Below, one piece after another: positions 15,231 through 24,332 of a DNA stretch of 64,000 bases. Position 1 is the stretch's first letter. Every line of letters starts with the position of its first letter. The translations under genes and the position numbers were made by a program. This DNA is from Streptomonospora litoralis (lineage in GTDB: Bacteria > Actinomycetota > Actinomycetes > Streptosporangiales > Streptosporangiaceae): contig NZ_CP036455.1 of assembly GCF_004323735.1 (NCBI RefSeq), positions 4,335,101-4,399,100 on the forward strand. The letters are read 5' to 3'. A model generated the notes under the pieces. It did not search any database. It worked only from the letters and a program-made list of their open reading frames with translations, and was not told where the DNA came from.

Positions 15231-17513
15231 ATGCACCAATCCCCCGGCGGTCTCGGCGACGACGCGGTATCGCGCAGGTCCCGCGGCACAGGCGGGTCGC
15301 GTTCCCGGCTCGGCAACGACACCTCGGTCTTCGGCGGCACCTTGGGTGCCCTCGTCCAGGCGGGCACGGTGCACGGCGGTGTGCACGTGCACGCGGCTCC
15401 CGCCGGTGAAATCCCGCGCCAGCTCCCGCTCGCGCCGCGGAATTTCACCGATCGGGAAACGGAGCTGGAGCGCCTCGCCGCCGCAGCGCGCGCCGCACCG
15501 CGCGAGCGTGTCCCGCAATTGATCGTTCTCGGCGGCCCCGGCGGCGTGGGGAAAACGGCGCTCGCAACGGCATTCCTGCATCTGTTCGCCGATTCCTTTC
15601 CCGACGGCGCGCTCTACGCGGATCTCCGCGGATTCACCGAGCCCGGCCCGCTGGACCCGGCCGGGGTGCTGGACGGGTTTCTGCGCACCCTGCACGCCGA
15701 CCCCGCTCGGATCGCCCTCGACCCGGCCGGGCGCGCCGCCCAGTTCCGCTCCCGAACAGCGGGGCGCAGCATGGCTCTGCTGCTCGACAACGCCGCATCG
15801 GCCGCCCAGGTGCGCCTACTGCTGCCGGGCGCGGGGGCGCACATCGTGGTCGTCACCACCCGCCTCCAGCTGGCCGGGCTCGCCGCCGACGGCGCCGCCT
15901 TCGTCGAAATCGATCCGCTCGGCACAGGCGCGGCCGCCGACCTGCTGGAGCGGATGCTGGGTCCGGACCGCACACGGCACGAGGCCGAGGCGGTGCACCG
16001 GTTGGTCGACCTGTGCGGTCGACTGCCGCTGGCCGTGTGCGCAGCCGCGAGCCGACTGTCGCTGCGCCCGCGCCAGAGCGTCGGGGGCCTCGCCGACCAG
16101 CTCGCCGACGAGCGGGGGCGGCTCGCCCGGCTCAGCCGGGAGGATGAGCTGTCGGTGCGCTCGGTACTGGACGCCTCCTATGCCGCCCTGCCCGATACGG
16201 CGCGGCGCCTCCACCGCAGGCTCGGGCACACGGCCGGCCCCGACACCGGACCGGCGGCGATGGCGGCGCTGCTGGAGTGCTCCCGGGATGAGGCGGAGGA
16301 GGCGGCGGAGGATCTGCTGGCGGCGCACCTGCTGGAGGAGCACGCCCCGGGCCGATACCGGCAGCACGATCTGCACCGCCTGCATTCGCGGCGGCTCCTG
16401 GAGGACGAGGAGACCGGTACGTCCCGCGAGCAGGCGCGGCGGCGGCTGGCCGAGCACTACCTGGATTCGGCCGTCAACACCGACGCTGTGGTCAATCCGG
16501 GCCGCTGGCACCTGGGCCCGCGGTACGCCGCACAGCGGGGCGGCGAACGGTTCGCCGACCGGGGCGCCGCGATGGCCTGGCTGGAGACCGAACTGCCGAA
16601 CCTGCGCGCCTGGGTCGCGGCCTGCCACGCGGCGGGCGACCACGCGTTGAGCTGGCAGTTGTGCGAGGCCCTGCGGAATGTTTTCGTGCAGCGCAAGCAC
16701 TTCGACACATGGCAGGAGACCTACACGACGGGCCTGGCCGCGGCCCGCGCGCTGGGCGATGCGGCGGCGCAGGCGTTCATGCTCGACGGGCTGGGAGTGC
16801 TGCGGCTGCACCGCGGCGAGGCCGCGGCCGCCCGCGACCCCTTGCACACGGCCTTGGAGATGTGGACGCGCGCGCGGCACGAACTCGGCCGGGCGTCGGC
16901 ATTAGAGGATCTCGGAGTCGCCGAGCTCGCCGCGGGCGCGCCCGCGGCGGCCGCCGAGCACTTCGGCTGGGCGCTGCGGATCCACCGCGGGCTGGGCCGA
17001 CGGCGCGGCATCGCCCTCATGCGGCGCCGTCTGGGCGAGGCGGCCCGCGACCTGGGCGACCACGCCGCCGCGGCGGAGCATTTCCAGCACGCACTGGAGT
17101 ACTTCACCGAGTCGGGGGAACCGTACATGAGGCTGCGCACGCTGGTCGGCCTCGCGGCCAGTCGGCTGGCGGCCGGTGCGGCCGGGGGCGCGGAGCGCAC
17201 GCGAACTGGCGCGAGCGCCGGCGCCGATCCCCACGCAGGCGCAGGTCCGGCCGCCGACGGCGCCCCCGGCGGCCGCGCACCTGTCGCCGGTGTGCTGGCG
17301 GACGCGCTCCGCATCGGCTCCGAACTGGGCGCCGAGACCGAGGTCGCCGGGGTTCATGTGCTGCTTGCCGACCTGGCTGCGCTGGAGAGCCGCACCGCCG
17401 ACGAGCGCGCGCATCTCAGCACCGCATGGTCCATCTGCAGCGGACTGCACGCTCCCCGAGCCGCAGAGATACAGCGACGGATCGATGCCCTGCCCCCGCC
17501 TGAAAGCCGGTGA
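15231..17513 (+). CDS. NB-ARC/TPR ATPase of the AfsR/SARP-related type without DNA-binding domain
   Basis: A STAND-type NTPase of 760 residues. The Walker A is GGPGGVGKTALA near residue 101, Walker B is ALLLDNA, and the Arg sensor region is VVVTTRLQLAGL. The winged-helix part (YRQHDLHRLHSRR) and TPR-like repeats (about 460-660: LGVLRLHRGEAAAARDPLHTALEMW and following) come next. Before the ATPase is a Gly-rich stretch GTVHGGVHVHA, often seen in this actinomycete family. It lacks an N-terminal SARP domain, so it probably senses a signal rather than binding DNA itself. ATG 15231 follows GGAAAGA. The C-terminal insert near 650-690 is low complexity. Partner unknown. Confidence 0.85.
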   Translation: MHQSPGGLGDDAVSRRSRGTGGSRSRLGNDTSVFGGTLGALVQAGTVHGGVHVHAAPAGEIPRQLPLAPRNFTDRETELERLAAAARAAPRERVPQLIVLGGPGGVGKTALATAFLHLFADSFPDGALYADLRGFTEPGPLDPAGVLDGFLRTLHADPARIALDPAGRAAQFRSRTAGRSMALLLDNAASAAQVRLLLPGAGAHIVVVTTRLQLAGLAADGAAFVEIDPLGTGAAADLLERMLGPDRTRHEAEAVHRLVDLCGRLPLAVCAAASRLSLRPRQSVGGLADQLADERGRLARLSREDELSVRSVLDASYAALPDTARRLHRRLGHTAGPDTGPAAMAALLECSRDEAEEAAEDLLAAHLLEEHAPGRYRQHDLHRLHSRRLLEDEETGTSREQARRRLAEHYLDSAVNTDAVVNPGRWHLGPRYAAQRGGERFADRGAAMAWLETELPNLRAWVAACHAAGDHALSWQLCEALRNVFVQRKHFDTWQETYTTGLAAARALGDAAAQAFMLDGLGVLRLHRGEAAAARDPLHTALEMWTRARHELGRASALEDLGVAELAAGAPAAAAEHFGWALRIHRGLGRRRGIALMRRRLGEAARDLGDHAAAAEHFQHALEYFTESGEPYMRLRTLVGLAASRLAAGAAGGAERTRTGASAGADPHAGAGPAADGAPGGRAPVAGVLADALRIGSELGAETEVAGVHVLLADLAALESRTADERAHLSTAWSICSGLHAPRAAEIQRRIDALPPPESR

Positions 17514-18072
17514 GGACGCGGCGCGGCCAGGCGTCGGCGAGGGCGGACACCTCCAGTCCCGCCGCCGGCCAGGTATGTGCGACAGAGCCGAGTAGGCGGG
17601 CGTCCCATGCCGAGCGGGCGACGAGGGCGCCCGGGCCTCTACGTGAACGCGCACGCGTCGAAGGGCCGGGGGCGGACCACGCGGCATCAGCGCCGCGGTC
17701 CGCTCGTGTGTCCGAGCCGTCGCAGTCGGGCAGAACGCTCGCGCCGCTGTACACACCGCTGGCGGTCGTTGAGCCGTGGATTACGACGGCCGGACGAGGC
17801 GCCCCGACGGCGAGGATCCGGCAGGCGGGCGCGCGACCGGTGACGGCAGCGGCGCTCGCTCTCTCTGCTTCCCCGTAGGCCGGTAGGGGAACCCGCCCGG
17901 GCGCCGCGGACTCGGCCCCGGGCAGCGACAGCACGTCGGCCGCGAGCAGCCAGGCCCGATCGGCGGATTCCGAGGCCCAGACCTGGTCCTCCACTGTCCG
18001 GCGCAGCGGAGCCCCGTCGATCGTCCGCACTTCCACTTCGGTACGCACGCGGGCGCTGCGCGGCGCGCTCAT
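17416..18072 (-). CDS. Hypothetical protein coupled to the GT-B-like gene
   Basis: A 218-residue protein of unknown function. It starts at the ATG that overlaps the stop of the preceding gene (ATGA), which is the main support that it is real. The first 110 residues look structured (VRTEVEVRTIDGAPLRRTVEDQVWASESADRAWLLAADVLSLPG, then CRILAVGAPRPAVVIHGSTT); the second half is Arg/Ala-rich. Its 3' end overlaps the 3' end of the convergent NB-ARC gene by 98 bp, which is unusual, so the true end or a frameshift should be considered. Confidence 0.5.
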   Translation of the reverse strand: MSAPRSARVRTEVEVRTIDGAPLRRTVEDQVWASESADRAWLLAADVLSLPGAESAAPGRVPLPAYGEAERASAAAVTGRAPACRILAVGAPRPAVVIHGSTTASGVYSGASVLPDCDGSDTRADRGADAAWSAPGPSTRARSRRGPGALVARSAWDARLLGSVAHTWPAAGLEVSALADAWPRRVLTGFQAGAGHRSVAVSLRLGERAVRCRWTMRC

Positions 18073-19340
18073 GAGGCGCGGCACCCGGTCGCGGGCCCGT
18101 CGGGCGCCACCGGCGCGGGTGCGGGCAGCGGGTGGGCGGCCGGCGGGTCGGCGGGCTCGGAGCAGTCCATGAGGGCGTAGGCGTGCCGCCGGATCAGCTC
18201 GGCCGAGCGGCCCGGCGCCGATGTCAGCAGTCCCGCGAGCGCCTCGCCTTGCGCCGGGTCGGCGCCGTCGATCGCCCGCTCGATCGTGCCCGGCGCGGTC
18301 GCGGCGGCGCCGAGGGGCTGGGCGCGCCGGTACAGCTCGGCCACCTGGGATCCCGAGACGATATCGGCCGGTGCACCCGCCGCGAGCAGTGTCGGCCGGT
18401 TCAGGGCGGCGCCGTAGTACGTGACGGCTCCGTGGTCGCCGATCACGGCGTCGGCGGCGACGAGCGCCGCCTGCCACGCGGCCTCGGGGGCGAGCAGCCG
18501 CAACCCGGACCGCCGCGCTTCCGCGAGCCACGCCGCGACCTGGCGTCGGCCGTGCGTCGACCAGATAGCGGGGTGCAGTATCGCGGCGGTCACGTAGTCG
18601 GCGGGCAGCTCTCCCGGTAGGCGGCTGAGCAGCTCCGAGCGGCTGCCCGCGAGTCCTAAGCGGCCCCATGTGCTGGACAGGACGACCAGGCGCTGGTGCT
18701 CGCCCACCCCGAGGGCCCGGCGGTAGGCGCGCCGGTGCGGGAGGCTCGCGATCATGCGGTCGTAGCAGGGGTCGCCGACCACACGGCAGACCTGGGCGGC
18801 CTCGGGTGCCTCCCGGGCGATGACGGCGTGCTGACGCTCATGGGCGAGGCCGATCACCGCGGGCACGACCCGGCCGTAGCGTACGAGCGCCGCGGCCACC
18901 GCCCCGCCGACCGGTCTGCGCGCGGGCGGGCCGTAGCCGGGGCGGCGCGGGATGCGCTTGGAGAAGCCGACACCGTGCGGCACGACCATGGTCGGTGCCC
19001 GCACCTCGTCGAACTCGCCCAAGTGCGCCGCGATCGCCAGGTCGAACCGGTGCTCGCGTGCCCTTTCCCAGCCGAGCACGGCCCCGTTCATCCGGCGGAC
19101 GTACTCCGCGCCGGACGCGGAGAAGGGCGACCCGCCGACAGCGGTATGCAAGGTTTGAATGCGTGTGTCCGATTCGAGCGCCGGCAATATGTCGGCCAGC
19201 CGGTCGCCGCCCATCCACGACTGGACAAGGCCGAGCACGCGGCGCTCCACCGGCCAGGTGAGAGGGGCCAGCGGGCCGGTGTCGCCCCATCGGCCCGACA
19301 TGTCTGCGGCCTCTGCGCCGCGGGGTCCGTTGTCAACCAC
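18069..19340 (-). CDS. GT-B-like protein, possibly related to CDP-glycerol glycerophosphotransferases
   Basis: A protein of about 423 residues with an alternating beta/alpha pattern like a two-Rossmann GT-B enzyme: TMVVPHGVGFSKR, VCRVVGDPCYDRMIAS, RLVVLSSTWG, a donor-site-like region AADAVIGDHGAVTYYGAALNRPTLL. That last segment resembles the C-terminal substrate loop of teichoic-acid glycerophosphotransferases, but similarity is weak and the function is inferred. GTG 19340 follows GGGAGA; ATG 19301 is the alternative. It heads a two-gene operon behind SARP-like direct repeats and downstream of a SARP gene. Confidence 0.6.
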   Translation of the reverse strand: MVDNGPRGAEAADMSGRWGDTGPLAPLTWPVERRVLGLVQSWMGGDRLADILPALESDTRIQTLHTAVGGSPFSASGAEYVRRMNGAVLGWERAREHRFDLAIAAHLGEFDEVRAPTMVVPHGVGFSKRIPRRPGYGPPARRPVGGAVAAALVRYGRVVPAVIGLAHERQHAVIAREAPEAAQVCRVVGDPCYDRMIASLPHRRAYRRALGVGEHQRLVVLSSTWGRLGLAGSRSELLSRLPGELPADYVTAAILHPAIWSTHGRRQVAAWLAEARRSGLRLLAPEAAWQAALVAADAVIGDHGAVTYYGAALNRPTLLAAGAPADIVSGSQVAELYRRAQPLGAAATAPGTIERAIDGADPAQGEALAGLLTSAPGRSAELIRRHAYALMDCSEPADPPAAHPLPAPAPVAPDGPATGCRAS

Positions 19341-19404
19341 TGTCGTCTCCCATCGCCTTCGTCGACGTACGGGATCGATAGTGGGCACGGGGAGTTGCCG
19401 AAGG

Positions 19405-19455
19405 GCTTGCAAACCGCTTGCAGGGGATTGCACAGTCGACCGCAACGAACTTGCA
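19405..19455. promoter_or_regulatory. Phased direct repeats (GCTTGCA) resembling a SARP operator
   Basis: GCTTGCA at 19405-19411 and 19416-19422, GATTGCA at 19426-19432 and ACTTGCA at 19449-19455 sit at steps of 11, 10 and 23 bp. SARP activators bind heptamer direct repeats with an 11-bp period upstream of target promoters. They lie 65-115 bp upstream of the GT-B-like gene and next to the SARP gene. The remaining 19456-19837 region is AT-richer and shows no gene. Confidence 0.5.
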
Positions 19456-19837
19456 GCCTGCTCCGACGCCGCGGACATCGACGGACGCGCCGCGCTACGG
19501 CCGAGTGTTCGCCGCCTATCGGGGCAGAGAACGCCCCATCAGTGCACCCAGATCCATGCGGCCATCCGCCCGACGTCGCCCCAATCCCGGAAGCTGACGG
19601 CGATGCCGTGTTGAGGTTGCCCCGAAAGCAGCTCAACGGAAAAGAGCATGGCAAATTGCAAAAAGTCGGGGAACAACCTTGTTCTCCTCGTAAACATGGA
19701 CAAATAGGATGCGTGGAGCCGAACCGGAAGATACCAGGAGCGACGCTTTCCAAAAAAGGGAATCCGACCGCTCACCTGGGCGCAGCCGGACCAAAGATAG
19801 CAGACACCGACCAGTCTGACGTCATCCCCAGCGGGGC

Positions 19838-22800
19838 CTACGCTGCACCATTACCCGACGAATGGGGCAAGTTTCTCATCGTTTCGATTTTGGCCTTAAC
19901 CGCCATCGAATGAGGGGAACGCATCGGCGCCCCCAGCCGCAGCGCGCGCCCCCAATGCCCCAACGCTTCGGCATGGTCTCCCTCGCGGGCGCTGAGATCT
20001 CCCAGCCGCTCGTGTGCGAGGACCTCGTCCAGCACCGACACCCCGTTGGCGGCAAGCCCGCGGGCGTTCCGGTAGTGCAAGCGAGCCTCGGCGGGAGCCT
20101 GCAGCTCGACGAGCACATCCCCGCACACTCGCATGACCTGCGACTCCGTCACCGGATCCGACAACGTCCCCGCCAACGACGCCGCATCCTGAAGTGTGTG
20201 CCACGCCTCGTGGCACCGGTTCAGGGCCAGGTAGGCCGCTCCGATCCCTGCCAACGCCCGCACCGCGAGGTCCTCCGCGCCGATCTCTCTCAGTACCTCG
20301 TGCGCGCGCCGGAAGCAGGTGACGGCCTCCTCGTGCCGATCTCGGTAGGCCAGGATCTCGGCCAGGTTGTACGTGAGGCTTCCGGTGTTCAGACGGTCGC
20401 CGATCCCCTCGAAAACGGCCAGTGCCTGTTCGCAGTAGCGCTGCGCGTCCCGGTGATACCCGCGCTGCTGAAGTACCCCGGCGAAGTTGGCCAGTGCGCG
20501 AGCCTCCGCATCGGGATCACCTATGGCTCGTAGTGCCGCCACGGACTCCGAACAGGCACTCTCGGCCGCGTCCAGGTCCCCCAGCATCGCGTGGCAGGTG
20601 CCGATGTGAGTGAGTGCCTTAGCCCGCGAACGGCGATCTCCGTGTGCGGTGAACAACTCGACCGCAGCCGTGTGCTCTCGCAAGGCCGCCGTGTTGCGTG
20701 CAGCCGCGAAATGAATGGATCCGAGCTGGTCATGAGCCTTCGCCTCGCCCTGCACGTCGCTCGTGCGCTGCCAATGCGCCAGCGCTGCATCAGCGTTGGC
20801 CTCCGCGTCGTCCAGACGGCGCAAACGCCCCTGAACACGGCTCAGGTCCAGTGCCGCGATGGCGGCGTTCGATTCGTCGCCCGCCTCGCGGCACAACTCC
20901 AAACAGGCGGCGAGGTGCCGCTCGGCACCCTCCCACGGCCCGTCGCTCTCGCTCAGCCCGCCGATCGCCAGAGGCAGTCGGACGGCATAGGCGCGAACCT
21001 CTGGATACGCGTGGAATTCACCGTTGCACGCGGACTCCAGAGCGGCGTCGATCGTGGGGTACTCGTCCTCGTACCAGCGGCGGGCCTCCGAAGCCGTCGA
21101 GAACGAGGCGGCGCGCGGCGGATCTGTCGGGCATTCGGGCGGACGGCGGCGGGCCGGGTGCACGGTTCGGTCCGCCGCATCCGCCGTCGCCCGGTAGTGC
21201 TCCAGGACGCGCAGCAGCGCCTCCCGCCGATCGGCCGGCGCCAGTACCTCCGCCGCGCGTCGGCGCCCGAACTCGCGCAGCAGCGCGTGCATCCGATAGC
21301 GTCCCGGCCCGGTCTCCTCCACCAGGTTGGTGTCCAGCAGTTCGTCCGCCGCCGCCTCGGCGCGACCGGTCTGCGGCCCGGTGTCGCCGAGCGCGGCGGC
21401 CAGCGCGGGCAGGGAGAACTCCGGTGCGGGGAGTAGGGCGGACCGCAGAAAGGCGTCCCGGGCCCACTCGCTCAGCGCTTCCACCGACATCGCGAACACT
21501 CCGGCCACGTCGCGGCCGGCGGAGCGCATCTCCACGAGGCCGTTGCGTGCGATGCGATCGGCGAGGTGGGCCGGCGTCCACGTCGGACGGTGGCGGAGTC
21601 GGCCGCCCGCCACCCGAAGCGCCAGCGGCAGCCGCCCGCAGGCCGCCACGATCCGCCGCATATCGGAGTCGTGCACACCGTCGGTCCCCAGCCCGGCGAT
21701 GTCGGCAAGCATCGCCGCGGCGTCGTCGGGGTCAGGAGGGTCGAGGCGGACGTGGTGGACGCCGTCCAGCTCGGCGAGCGTCCACCGGCTGGTCACCAGC
21801 ACGACGCAGCCCGGAGTGCCGGGGATCAACGGGGCGATACGGCCGCGGGTGGCGTCGTCGAGCAGGACCAGGGCGCGGCGCCCTGCGAGGCGACTCGACC
21901 ACAGCGCCGCCCGCGCCTCCTGTTCGGGCGGGATGCGCTCGGCCGCGACGTCGAGACTGCGCAGCAGCAGGTGGAGTGCCTGTGCCGGATCCAGCGGAGG
22001 CTGTCCGGCTGTGTGGCCGTGCAGGTCGAGCTGGAGGCGGACGTCGAACTCGTCGCGCAGCAGGTGAGCGGCGCGCACGGCGAGGGCCGTCTTGCCGACC
22101 CCCGCCAGCCCGGAGAGGACGATGACCGTGGTCGCATCCGGCCGGCTGCGGGCGTGGTCGAGTATCGCGGACAACTCCTCGGCTCGCGCGGTGAAGTCGC
22201 CGATGTCGCGGCCGAGACTGTCGTGGACGGGGTCGGCGGGGCCAGGGGGCGCGGGGCGCGCGACGCCCCCGGTCGGATCGGCCGACCCGCCGGTGTCGGC
22301 GGTGGGCGACCGTTCTACGGCGGCGGGTCGGCTCTCCGTCGCGCCGCCAGCTGGCGCGGCGGCGCCCTCGCCGCCCTCCGCGTGTCCAGTGAGGATGCGC
22401 TGGAAGACCTCCTGGGTGGCGTTGCACGGCCGGTTGCCCTCCTCGGCGAGGTCGGCGCGCAGGCGGGCGTGCACATCGAGGGCTTCGGCGCTGCGCCCGC
22501 CGTCCGCCAGCGCTCGCATCAGGGCGACGGCGAGTTTCTCATTCTTCGGGTATCGGGCAGCCGCTTCGGAAACGCCGGCAATGACGTCGTGGTAGCGGCC
22601 GATGCGCAGGCAGGACTCCGCCCACCCCTCTAAAACGAGGAGCCAGGTCTGGTGCATGGACTGCTGATAAGCGTGCGTCCATGTACCCGGCACTTCGGCC
22701 AGCGGATCGCCCTCCCAGAGGTGCAGCGCGCGGGAGAGGAGGTCGGCGGCCCTGCGGTGGTCGCCAACCTCCGCGAGCTCGCCCGCCCGGCTCCGCAGCG

Positions 22801-23116
22801 CCTTCATGCGGTGCCAGTCGACGGCTTCGCCCGCGATCTCCAGGGTGTACCCCCGCGAGTGCGAAGGCAGCGCCACGCCCGAACCCGCCGCCCGGATGCG
22901 GTTGCGAATGCGCGTGATGTAGGCGTAGAGACTGGAGCGCACGGACGCCGGGTGCGCGTCGTGCCAGACGTGGTCGATGATCAATCCGGTCGGGACGACT
23001 TTTCCAGGGGTCAGCGCGAGAGTCGCCAGTATGACGCGTTCTTTCAGGGTGCCGGCATCCACAGCCTGCCCGTCGACCATGACGCGCACCGCCGGCCCGA
23101 GCAAGCGTATCTCCAC
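19838..23116 (-). CDS. AfsR/SARP family transcriptional regulator with NB-ARC and TPR domains
   Basis: A 1092-residue regulator with the full AfsR layout. An OmpR-like winged helix occupies residues 1-95 (MEIRLLGPAVRVMVDGQAV, VRSSLYAYITRIRNRI), and a bacterial transcriptional activation domain about 96-245 (YHDVIAGVSEAAARYP). A disordered Pro/Ala/Gly linker follows. The NB-ARC ATPase has Walker A GLAGVGKTALA near 340, LVLLDDA and VLVTSRW. TPR repeats fill about 750-1050. GTG 23116 follows GGAGGAG. Such proteins activate secondary-metabolite or stress operons by binding direct repeats; candidates lie just downstream at 19405-19455. Confidence 0.93.
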   Translation of the reverse strand: MEIRLLGPAVRVMVDGQAVDAGTLKERVILATLALTPGKVVPTGLIIDHVWHDAHPASVRSSLYAYITRIRNRIRAAGSGVALPSHSRGYTLEIAGEAVDWHRMKALRSRAGELAEVGDHRRAADLLSRALHLWEGDPLAEVPGTWTHAYQQSMHQTWLLVLEGWAESCLRIGRYHDVIAGVSEAAARYPKNEKLAVALMRALADGGRSAEALDVHARLRADLAEEGNRPCNATQEVFQRILTGHAEGGEGAAAPAGGATESRPAAVERSPTADTGGSADPTGGVARPAPPGPADPVHDSLGRDIGDFTARAEELSAILDHARSRPDATTVIVLSGLAGVGKTALAVRAAHLLRDEFDVRLQLDLHGHTAGQPPLDPAQALHLLLRSLDVAAERIPPEQEARAALWSSRLAGRRALVLLDDATRGRIAPLIPGTPGCVVLVTSRWTLAELDGVHHVRLDPPDPDDAAAMLADIAGLGTDGVHDSDMRRIVAACGRLPLALRVAGGRLRHRPTWTPAHLADRIARNGLVEMRSAGRDVAGVFAMSVEALSEWARDAFLRSALLPAPEFSLPALAAALGDTGPQTGRAEAAADELLDTNLVEETGPGRYRMHALLREFGRRRAAEVLAPADRREALLRVLEHYRATADAADRTVHPARRRPPECPTDPPRAASFSTASEARRWYEDEYPTIDAALESACNGEFHAYPEVRAYAVRLPLAIGGLSESDGPWEGAERHLAACLELCREAGDESNAAIAALDLSRVQGRLRRLDDAEANADAALAHWQRTSDVQGEAKAHDQLGSIHFAAARNTAALREHTAAVELFTAHGDRRSRAKALTHIGTCHAMLGDLDAAESACSESVAALRAIGDPDAEARALANFAGVLQQRGYHRDAQRYCEQALAVFEGIGDRLNTGSLTYNLAEILAYRDRHEEAVTCFRRAHEVLREIGAEDLAVRALAGIGAAYLALNRCHEAWHTLQDAASLAGTLSDPVTESQVMRVCGDVLVELQAPAEARLHYRNARGLAANGVSVLDEVLAHERLGDLSAREGDHAEALGHWGRALRLGAPMRSPHSMAVKAKIETMRNLPHSSGNGAA

Positions 23117-23392
23117 GGGCCATCACTCCTCCCGCGGACCATACTCACACCGGAATTACCGCCAATCCATACACAAATCGGTGATCTTTTTTGTGGAGTG
23201 GTGACCAGTCCACTGAACAGCCTGGATATGGATAAATTCGGGCGGATGGCGTATGGTTGCGGCGCTGCACTCCGCGATCTCCTGAGCGCCCTCCGAAATG
23301 AGTCTGATTTACCGGGAAAATGCATGTTCCGCAGTACGTGCCGATGCACGTGAATGGATCTTAACCGAGTAAACGCGGCCCCCAGAGAGCAC

Positions 23393-23448
23393 CGAGGGTG
23401 TCCTTGGACCCGATCCCGGCGCCCGAACCGACGCTCCGGACACCCTCG
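23393..23448. terminator. 11-bp inverted repeat beyond the SDR gene
   Basis: CGAGGGTGTCC (23393-23403) and GGACACCCTCG (23438-23448) are perfect arms with a 34-nt loop, just downstream of the minus-strand SDR gene. The rest of 23117-23474 is AT-richer upstream sequence of the SARP gene without a gene I can support. Confidence 0.4.
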
Positions 23449-23474
23449 ACGGCCCGGCGCAGGAGGCGCCGCCG

Positions 23475-24215
23475 TTATCGCGGCTCCGCCGGTCGGGCGT
23501 GGGCGCGTGCCGAGGGCGTGCGGCAGCCGACGATGGCCGGTGCCTCGCGGATCAGTGCGTCGTCGGTGATCGCCTCCACCATGAACAGGGCGAAGTCGGT
23601 CCGGCGCGTCTTGTTGCTCGCCAAGATCGGGGCGCCGACGTGTCGGCTCCAGACCGGGAGTCCTTCGCTCTCGCCCTCTTCGAGGTCGCTGCCGCGCACG
23701 ACGGTCCACCGCGTACCGCTGTCGAATACGCGGCGGCACGCCCGCACCTGGTCGTCGACGTCGACGAAGCGCATCAGCCGCGCGAGCACGGTGACGATGC
23801 GGACGGTCGCGAGGAACCTGCGCGAGTACGCGTCCTCGCCGTCGCGGGCCACGTGCCAGCCGCAGGAGAACACCAGCCGCGCCCCTGTCGGCGCCAGGTC
23901 GAGCACCGCTTGGGCCGTTCCGGTGGAGTAGCCGTGGACGCCGTGGGGGACCAGGACCGTGAGGACGGCGTCGCATCCGGCGACGGCGCGGCCGATGGCG
24001 GCCCGGTCGTCCGTGCGCCCCGGAACCACGGTGATGCGGTCGCCGAAGTCCGCGAGCTTGCCGACGCTCTGCTCGCGGCACACGCCCACCACCTCGTAGC
24101 CGCGGTCCAGGCAGTGCTGCACCATGTAGCGCCCCAGCTTGCCCGAGGCGCCGACGATGCAGACCTTCGAGCGGCGTTGCTTGCCGGCCGTGTCCTGTTC
24201 TCGTTCCGTGCTCAC
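23475..24215 (-). CDS. NAD(P)-dependent oxidoreductase, atypical SDR (NmrA-like)
   Basis: A 246-residue extended/atypical SDR. The dinucleotide motif VGASGKLG is at 21-28 and CREQ follows the second strand, suggesting NADP. There is no canonical YxxxK, as in NmrA-like and NAD(P)H-binding proteins. The strand and loop after it (VVPGRTDDRAAIGRAVAGCDAVLTVL) are typical. GTG 24215 follows GGGAGGG. It is divergent from a TetR gene, and the gap holds two perfect palindromes, so it is probably the repressed target. Substrate unknown. Confidence 0.85.
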   Translation of the reverse strand: MSTEREQDTAGKQRRSKVCIVGASGKLGRYMVQHCLDRGYEVVGVCREQSVGKLADFGDRITVVPGRTDDRAAIGRAVAGCDAVLTVLVPHGVHGYSTGTAQAVLDLAPTGARLVFSCGWHVARDGEDAYSRRFLATVRIVTVLARLMRFVDVDDQVRACRRVFDSGTRWTVVRGSDLEEGESEGLPVWSRHVGAPILASNKTRRTDFALFMVEAITDDALIREAPAIVGCRTPSARAHARPAEPR

Positions 24216-24236
24216 CCGAATCCCTCCCAACCTTCC

Positions 24237-24283
24237 CTTACACCTGTAAGCCTGTAGTTGGAAGTTACCCTTACGTGCGTAAG
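24237..24283. promoter_or_regulatory. Two perfect CTTAC(A/G)-N2-(T/C)GTAAG operators
   Basis: CTTACACCTGTAAG (24237-24250) and CTTACGTGCGTAAG (24270-24283) are each perfect 6-2-6 palindromes, with starts 33 bp (about three turns) apart. They lie between divergent SDR and TetR genes, so binding by that TetR protein is likely. Confidence 0.72.
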
Positions 24284-24332
24284 TCCGTCAAGGAGAGACG
24301 GCGCGGCATCGACGCACTCCGAGGGAGCCCAG

